From Helicobacter rappini (GTDB lineage: Bacteria > Campylobacterota > Campylobacteria > Campylobacterales > Helicobacteraceae), in contig NZ_FZPK01000021.1 of NCBI RefSeq assembly GCF_900198625.1, positions 1 through 46,667 of the forward strand: a DNA stretch of 46,667 bases, in the 5' to 3' direction. Position numbers and translations under genes: made by a program. Numbering within the stretch: the stretch's first letter is position 1; each line of letters begins with the position of its first letter. Shown piece after piece: positions 41,294-46,667 of this stretch. The notes beneath the pieces are model-generated. The model was not told where the DNA came from. It saw nothing but the letters and a program-made list of their open reading frames with translations, and ran no database searches.

Positions 41294-42265
41294 TCACGCA
41301 AGTGAATCTAGCATTAACTCAAAGCTTTGCTCAAAGCTTTTTAGTCCATCTTGCAGCAGTTGTTCTTCAATAGCCACGAGATTAATATCCATCTCTTCTA
41401 GGCTTGCAGCGATTTCTAAATCATCAAATGAAGCGATTTGCTGCATGCTTGGAGCTTTTAGATTCTGCATTTGTAAGGCATGGAGTGTAGGTAAAGGGAG
41501 CGTATTGACACAATTTTCAAAAGCAAGTGGATAAACATAATAGCCCTCGTCATTATATATCGCATTTTTCTCTTTGACACCTGTGCTAGCAAATAAGATT
41601 CTATAATTTTGCTGTGGCTTTTGGCTTAGAAAGTCTTTATAAATTGCAATAGCATTGGCGATGCCATATTTTCCGCATAATTTTTCATCTTTTAGTTGCG
41701 GATCAATTACCCTATCAAACCTTGATACAAATACGCTGATTACACCTTGTGCTTGTGTGTTTGCCTTTTGAAATGCTTGTAATACTCGTCTGCTTTGCTC
41801 CTTTGTAAAAACTAAAGTTGCATTCACATTAATGCCCCGCAACATTAAATGCTCCATTATGGTGTATCCGCTTTGTGTTGCTGGGACTTTAATCATTACA
41901 TTTTTTGCGTTTATCTCATGCCAAAGTCGCACACCCTCATCAATACTTGCGTTTATATCATTGGATAAAAATGGATCGATTTCAATGCTTATTAATCCAT
42001 TTTGTGGATTCTCTAAAAAAAGTGGCATGAGAATCTCACTCGCAGTTTTAATATCTTCTATGGCAAGACTTTCATATATCTCTTTTGGTTCTTTGCCTTG
42101 TTGTTTTAGCTCATTGATACTCTCTTTGTAGCTTTCACTCTTTAGTGCCTGTGCGAAAATGCTAGGATTGCTTGTTGCCCCTTGTATTTTGCCCTCTCTC
42201 ACAAGCGTTTTAAACTCATTTTGCAAAAAACTTCTTTCTATAAAATCACACCAAATGCTTATCAT
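41294..42265 (-). CDS. tal: Transaldolase
   Basis: A 323-residue transaldolase, moving a dihydroxyacetone unit between sugar phosphates in the pentose phosphate pathway. Family stretches include GATSNPSIFAQALK near the start, the Schiff-base lysine in NVMIKVPATQSG, GINVNATLVFTKEQ, and ISVFVSRFDRVIDPQL. ATG 42265 is chosen because AAGGAA lies just upstream; an ATG ten codons earlier is weaker. Rpe in the same window belongs to the same pathway. Confidence 0.92.
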   Translation of the reverse strand: MISIWCDFIERSFLQNEFKTLVREGKIQGATSNPSIFAQALKSESYKESINELKQQGKEPKEIYESLAIEDIKTASEILMPLFLENPQNGLISIEIDPFLSNDINASIDEGVRLWHEINAKNVMIKVPATQSGYTIMEHLMLRGINVNATLVFTKEQSRRVLQAFQKANTQAQGVISVFVSRFDRVIDPQLKDEKLCGKYGIANAIAIYKDFLSQKPQQNYRILFASTGVKEKNAIYNDEGYYVYPLAFENCVNTLPLPTLHALQMQNLKAPSMQQIASFDDLEIAASLEEMDINLVAIEEQLLQDGLKSFEQSFELMLDSLA

Positions 42266-42339
42266 ATTATTCCTTAATTTATGATATATTTCCATGTTTA
42301 TAACTTGAGATTATAACTTGTTTTTAAAAGGTTTTAGCA

Positions 42340-43539
42340 ATGTTAGAAAATTTTATTCCTTATAGCACACAATCAATTAATGATGATGATAAAGAAGCAG
42401 TGCTAAATGCGCTTTGCTCCACACACCTAACACAAGGGGCTTATACAAAGCAGTTTGAAAGCGATATTGCCGCATATATCGGCATAAAACATGCTATAAG
42501 TTTTAATTCCGCTACCTCAGCATTATATGCCGCATTTTACGCCTTAAAAGAATATGTCATAAATAAGAAATATAACTCTAGATTCAAAAATGCACCAAAC
42601 TTAGACTATGCAGCTAATAATCATTCATTTAGCATTATCACAACGCCAATAAGCTTTGTCGCTACTACAAATATGATGTTAGCAAACAATATTACGCCTA
42701 TTTTTGCAGATATTGATAGTAATGGTAACTTAGACTTATCGAATTTAGAATCTTTACTCCGTGAAGATACTATTGCAGTCTGTTCTGTGGATTATGCAGG
42801 TAATAGTGTGGATATGAAAGCTTTTAGTGAGTTTGCAAAAACGCATAATTTAATATGGATTTCAGATTCTAGTCATGCTTTTGGGGCAAGTTATGATAAT
42901 GTTAAAGTGGGCAGTCTAGCGGATATGAGTATATTTAGCTTTCATGCGGTAAAGCCTTTTACTACTTGTGAGGGCGGGGCATTGGTAAGCAATGATGACT
43001 TTTTTGCTGAAATCGCCTCTCTTGTATGCAGTCATGGCATTATAAAGCATACACCCTATAATCATGATTGCATAACGCTTGGATTTAATTTTAGACTGCA
43101 TGAGATAAGTGCTAGTCTTGGAATCTCTCAACTAAAAAGATTAGAATCTTTTCTTGCAAAACGAAAAGAAATCGCACTTTTTTATGATAGCTACTTTAAA
43201 GATAATCCCTATTGCAAAACACTGCATATTAAAGAATGTGTAAAAAGCACATATCATCTTTATCCGCTTTTATTAGAAGATTCTCTAGCTACAAAAAAAG
43301 AAGAGATTGCAAACACACTAGCTACATATAATATCGGCGTGCAAGTGCATTATAAGCCTATTTATAATTTTACAAGCTATAAACATTTAGGGAGTCCAAA
43401 GCTACCAAATGCAGAATCTTTTTACAAAAAAGAGTTATCTATACCATGCCATCAAAATATGACATTACAAGAAGCAAAAACGACTGCCGATTATATCAGC
43501 AAAACTTTTGAAGATTATGTAAAAAATAGCATTTTGTAA
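42340..43539 (+). CDS. pseC: UDP-4-amino-4,6-dideoxy-N-acetyl-beta-L-altrosamine transaminase
   Basis: A 399-residue DegT/DnrJ/EryC1-family PLP aminotransferase closely following H. pylori PseC: LTQGAYTKQFESDIAAYIG, ISFNSATSALYAAFYAL, IITTPISFVATTNMMLAN, CSVDYAGNSVDM, SDSSHAFGASY, FSFHAVKPFTTCEGG with PLP Lys205, and NFRLHEISASLGISQLKRL. It makes the 4-amino sugar in pseudaminic acid synthesis, needed for flagellin glycosylation. A ~20-residue polar insert near residues 75-95 is extra relative to H. pylori. No other pse genes are in the window. Confidence 0.88.
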   Translation: MLENFIPYSTQSINDDDKEAVLNALCSTHLTQGAYTKQFESDIAAYIGIKHAISFNSATSALYAAFYALKEYVINKKYNSRFKNAPNLDYAANNHSFSIITTPISFVATTNMMLANNITPIFADIDSNGNLDLSNLESLLREDTIAVCSVDYAGNSVDMKAFSEFAKTHNLIWISDSSHAFGASYDNVKVGSLADMSIFSFHAVKPFTTCEGGALVSNDDFFAEIASLVCSHGIIKHTPYNHDCITLGFNFRLHEISASLGISQLKRLESFLAKRKEIALFYDSYFKDNPYCKTLHIKECVKSTYHLYPLLLEDSLATKKEEIANTLATYNIGVQVHYKPIYNFTSYKHLGSPKLPNAESFYKKELSIPCHQNMTLQEAKTTADYISKTFEDYVKNSIL

Positions 43540-43629
43540 CGCTTCTACCGCAATTTTTTGGCAGTTTTTGCAAAATCTATGTTATTATTAAGCTATTTTA
43601 AAGTTTATTAGATTCTATAAAGAAAAACA

Positions 43630-45021
43630 ATGAGATTAGAAAAAGCACTTGATATTTTATATGGGGAGTTAGTGAATACGCCTTTTATTAGTGCTTTTAG
43701 TGGGGTTACTTATAATGTGAAAAAAGTAGTGAGTGGGACGCTTTTTTTTGCATTGAATCCAGATGATATAAAGAGGGCAATAGCAAATGGTGCGTATGGT
43801 ATCGTTTTTGAGGGCGATATGGTATGCAGTGATGATACAGAGATAGCATGGATTAAAGTGCGAAGTATTGACCAGAGCATGCGGAGATTTGTGCGCTATT
43901 TTCTTTTGGAATCTAAATATACGCTCGTTATGCTTACACCCATTGAAATATCTCTAGCTAAAAGTTTGCAAATAGGCTTATCAATATTGCATAGCATAAC
44001 CCTGCAAGACTGCCTAGAAGAGATATTTAAACTATACAAAGACCAAGATAAGAGTAAAGATGAAAATACTCTGCCTTTTTGCAAGATTCTATTAACAAGC
44101 ATTCAAGCCTTAGAAAACCTACAAATTCACACTTGCTATTCTGTGCAGTATGCAAGGCAGAGAGTAGAGAGAAGTAGAAGTATCTTTTCACAGCATGATT
44201 TAGAAAAAGAGATTCCAAGACGCTATCATAAGCATTGTAGCGTGATTAGCTATACGCTTTTTGAAAGCAAGGTTATTTGGGAGAATGCAGTCTATAAGCT
44301 TTCCTTGCCCTATATTTTACTTCCATTTGTAGAAAGCCTTATGGCGACTTTTTCATTTTTAAAGCAAGAGTATTGGCAATCCTATATAGAATCTATGGGC
44401 GGTTTATACGCAAGGGAATCAAAGACTACACGCATTGTATCAGGAAAAGAGATTAAACCCTTTAATCCTAGATTGCCAAAATATATGCAAGGTGATATAG
44501 GCATTAAGGGGCTACATGTAGAAGAGCTAGGTTATTGCTATCTTGATTCTAATGAGAGACTTAGCTCTAGTGTGAAAGATAAGATTCTGCTCTTTTGCAC
44601 AAATCCTAGTCTTTTTGCATGTCCTAGTCTGCAAGAAAGAGATTTGGGCTATGACACTGAAATACAGAATAACGCCCACATTATCTTTGAATCATTGCGA
44701 AAAAGTCGCGATTCTAATGTCTTAATGGAATACTTAAAGGTAGAAGCAAGACATCTAAAAATGCTATCATGCTATGCAAAAGGCATAAAGCTGCCAAGAA
44801 CAACGCAAAAAAATATCACCATTCCCTACGCACATATAAATCATCTCACACAGATTCTAACCAAGACTTCATACCACCTAGCAGTCATTTATGGAATCTC
44901 AAAAAAAGCGTTTGAAAAGAATGCCGACTTGCCAAGACAAAGCAAAAGGCAAGACCAAAAAACAATCCATGCTATCACCCAGCCACCAGATCTATTTAGC
45001 GCACATGGCATACAAATATAG
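43630..45021 (+). CDS. Mur-ligase N-terminal-domain-like protein, unknown role
   Basis: A 463-residue protein. The start resembles the N-terminal UDP-binding domain of MurE/MurF: FSGVTYNVKKVVSGTLFFAL, then IKRAIANGAYGIVFEGDM. After that the Mur ATP-binding GKT loop is missing, so it cannot be a standard ligase. The middle and C-terminal parts show no known motifs. It lies between pseC and cmoB in the same direction; cmoB begins 18 bases after its stop, suggesting an operon. A conserved Helicobacter protein beside cmoB is known in H. pylori, and this may be its counterpart, but I could not verify that. Confidence 0.6.
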   Translation: MRLEKALDILYGELVNTPFISAFSGVTYNVKKVVSGTLFFALNPDDIKRAIANGAYGIVFEGDMVCSDDTEIAWIKVRSIDQSMRRFVRYFLLESKYTLVMLTPIEISLAKSLQIGLSILHSITLQDCLEEIFKLYKDQDKSKDENTLPFCKILLTSIQALENLQIHTCYSVQYARQRVERSRSIFSQHDLEKEIPRRYHKHCSVISYTLFESKVIWENAVYKLSLPYILLPFVESLMATFSFLKQEYWQSYIESMGGLYARESKTTRIVSGKEIKPFNPRLPKYMQGDIGIKGLHVEELGYCYLDSNERLSSSVKDKILLFCTNPSLFACPSLQERDLGYDTEIQNNAHIIFESLRKSRDSNVLMEYLKVEARHLKMLSCYAKGIKLPRTTQKNITIPYAHINHLTQILTKTSYHLAVIYGISKKAFEKNADLPRQSKRQDQKTIHAITQPPDLFSAHGIQI

Positions 45022-45039
45022 AGATTAAATTAAAAAGAA

Positions 45040-46278
45040 GTGATTTTGAAAAAAGATTTAGCAGCAAGAGATTCTAATTTGAAAGATTTATGTAAAAAAG
45101 ATCCTATACTCTCAACATGGAGTGAAAGAGAGCTAAACGCACTAAAGCCATATAGTGAGATTCTATATAAATTACTCACGCTAGAGACAAAAGCAAGTTA
45201 TAGCATTTCAAGATTATGTGATAACAATAGCTTACTCTATGATTCAAGTAATAATAAGATTCTAGATTCTATAAAGTTTGCACCCTTACACTCTGCACCC
45301 GCCCATTTGGATAAGAATCTAGAATCTACACCAAATCAGGGTGGGCTGCGGGGTTTAGGGGTGCAAAATAGTGAGAATTTAGAATCTAAAACAACTTGTC
45401 ATATTGAGCGTAGCGAAACATCTAAGAATCTAGAATCTAAAAACCACAACCAAAACTCCACAAACCACACAAAAGAAGCCCTTAGCCTGTATTTTCACAA
45501 CATTTCATCTAATGAATTTCAAACCTTGCAAGATTTAGCCCTAGACTTAAAGCCATGGAGAAAAGGTCCTTTTTGCTTATATGGTGCAGAGAATAATACG
45601 CAATTTTTCATTGATTCTGAATGGCAGAGTAATAAGAAAATGAAGCTTATCCTACAAGCCCTAGACATAATAGGCTATAACCTCAAAGATAAAGTCGTGC
45701 TTGATGTAGGTTGCAATAATGGCTATTATATGTTTGACTTAGCACTACGAGGGGTAAAGCACATTAGCGGCATTGATCCCATTGCGATATTTTTTCTACA
45801 ATTCTACTTTATCCACAAACTCACAAATATTTCACATTGTGCTTTTCGCCTTTTAGGTGTGCAAGATGTAATTATGCTTAATGCAAAATATGACTTGATT
45901 CTATGCTTAGGTGTGCTATATCACAGAAAAGAGCCCTTGCAGACACTAAAACAACTAAAAAGCATTTTAGCCCCAAATGGAATCTTATTGCTTGAAACAC
46001 TCATATTGCAAGATAGCAATGCAACCTGCCTTTGCCCCTATCCCACTTATGCGAAAATGCCAAATGTATTCTACATATTCAGCCCACAAGCCTTGCAGAA
46101 TCTAGCCTTACACGCAGGGTTTAAATCATGTGAGATTCTAAGCTATTCATACACAGATAACACAGAGCAAAGAAGCACAGACTTCATAGACAAAAAAAGC
46201 TTAGGCGACTATCTCACCCCCACACAAACAATAGAGGGCTATCCCCCAGCCTGCCGAGGTATCTTTGTGCTATCTTAA
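45040..46278 (+). CDS. cmoB: tRNA U34 carboxymethyltransferase with repeat-derived insertion
   Basis: A 412-residue protein; the H. pylori homologue has about 260. Residues from about 165 onward are CmoB: RKGPFCLYGAENNTQFFIDS, the AdoMet motif VVLDVGCNNGYYMFDLAL, ISGIDPI, LCLGVLYHRKEPLQTLK, and TEQRSTDF near the end. It uses carboxy-S-adenosyl-methionine to modify tRNA wobble uridine. Residues about 67-145 are inserted sequence from dispersed repeats: APLHSAPAHLDKNLES and CHIERSETSKNLESK. The start is GTG 45040 or TTG 45046; AAAGAAG is upstream. Confidence 0.88.
   Translation: MILKKDLAARDSNLKDLCKKDPILSTWSERELNALKPYSEILYKLLTLETKASYSISRLCDNNSLLYDSSNNKILDSIKFAPLHSAPAHLDKNLESTPNQGGLRGLGVQNSENLESKTTCHIERSETSKNLESKNHNQNSTNHTKEALSLYFHNISSNEFQTLQDLALDLKPWRKGPFCLYGAENNTQFFIDSEWQSNKKMKLILQALDIIGYNLKDKVVLDVGCNNGYYMFDLALRGVKHISGIDPIAIFFLQFYFIHKLTNISHCAFRLLGVQDVIMLNAKYDLILCLGVLYHRKEPLQTLKQLKSILAPNGILLLETLILQDSNATCLCPYPTYAKMPNVFYIFSPQALQNLALHAGFKSCEILSYSYTDNTEQRSTDFIDKKSLGDYLTPTQTIEGYPPACRGIFVLS
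45262..45455. repeat. In-frame dispersed repeat inside cmoB
   Basis: The segment holds AGATTCTATAAA, then GCACCCTTACACTCTGCACC and CGCCCATTTGGATAAGAATC, matching the left-edge gene almost base for base (1-84) in the same frame. A TTGTCATATTGAGCGTAGCG module follows at 45396, matching other copies. AGAATCT motifs flank each module. Confidence 0.75.
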
Positions 46279-46332
46279 TTGGAATCTTAAAAGTGTGATA
46301 TAACCAAAGCTATTTTATTGCAAAGGATAATC

Positions 46333-46667
46333 ATGGCAGAAATTTATGTTGAAAAAGCATATTATGAGAATGGGAATGTAGAAATGGAAATTCCATTTAA
46401 AGATAATATAGTGCATGGCATTGTAAAATATTATGATGAAAATGGAAATTTAGAATCTGAAATGCCATACAACATTGGTGAGTTGCACGGCATTGCACGA
46501 TCTTATTATAAAAATGGGAATCTAAAAATGGAAATACCATTTAAAAATAATAAGAAACAAGGCATGAGTAAAGGATATTATGAAAGCGGAAAACTCCAGT
46601 ATGAAATGCCATACAAAAAAGATATATTGCAAGGTATTGCAAAAGGCTACTATGAAAATGGGAATCT
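46333..46667 (+). CDS. YwqK/MORN-type repeat protein, cut by right edge
   Basis: An open frame from ATG 46333 (AAAGGA upstream) to the right edge, 111 codons seen. It consists of ~23-residue repeats: YYENGNVEMEIPFKDNIVHG, YYDENGNLESEMPYNIGELHG, YYKNGNLKMEIPFKNNKKQG, and YYESGKLQYEMPYKKDILQG. Each has the YxNGxLxxExPF/YxxxxxxG core of the YwqK/MORN_2 family. Some members are called antitoxins, others are surface or phage-related; the role is unknown. Confidence 0.75.
   Translation, partial: MAEIYVEKAYYENGNVEMEIPFKDNIVHGIVKYYDENGNLESEMPYNIGELHGIARSYYKNGNLKMEIPFKNNKKQGMSKGYYESGKLQYEMPYKKDILQGIAKGYYENGN

Noticed and set aside
42541-42640. PseC insert as another copy of the dispersed element
   Set aside because: It contains TCTAGATTC but lacks the TTGTCAT ends and the other modules, so the link is too weak.

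Overview
The window looks like chromosome of an enterohepatic Helicobacter. The support is low GC, close similarity of many proteins to H. pylori families (HefC-type RND pump, PseC, CmoB, MurF, PheS/PheT, FliK), a homopolymeric G tract inside a type IIG restriction gene, and the heptamer AGAATCT/AGATTCT scattered throughout on both strands. No rRNA, tRNA or CRISPR array was seen. The species cannot be fixed from the sequence alone.

Left part (1-10.6 kb) is accessory. On the minus strand there is a phase-variable type IIG restriction-modification gene (10451-6349), switched off here by a G12 tract. A metallo-beta-lactamase-fold gene with an overlapping membrane-protein gene follows, then a HigB/HigA-like module with a frameshifted toxin, an orphan antitoxin, and a coiled-coil membrane protein. 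Two extra remnants of the 3' end of type IIG genes (4346-4470 and 3278-3388) and a 40-bp junction repeat (4457-4495 and 2017-2056) separate these cargos. The layout reads as a locus with repeated cassette exchange at the end of a restriction gene. Beyond it lie a sialidase-like gene and a membrane protein cut by the left edge.

The middle (10.6-30.3 kb) is mostly housekeeping: lysA, a Sel1-like lipoprotein, uvrC (no C-terminal helix-hairpin-helix), hisB-kdsC, a stand-alone hefC-like pump, a polar amino-acid ABC operon, murF-acyP, a HIT protein, pheST and an AMIN-domain protein.

The right part (30.3-46.7 kb) has a tight five-gene operon (GDPD-like phosphodiesterase, HAD phosphatase, nucleotidyltransferase, NTF2-like protein, cupin) behind a T13 tract. 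An outer-membrane beta-barrel gene has a near-identical T13 tract in front of it, so both are candidates for tract-length variation in expression. Also present are a PolB-like exonuclease, rpe, an Eis-like acetyltransferase, fliK with a sigma-54 promoter match, transaldolase, pseC, a Mur-ligase-N-like protein, cmoB and the start of a YwqK/MORN-type repeat protein.

The most unusual feature is a family of AGAATCT-flanked repeats with TTGTCAT-type inverted ends. It occurs between genes and also in frame inside at least three unrelated proteins: the left-edge membrane protein, the restriction enzyme and CmoB.
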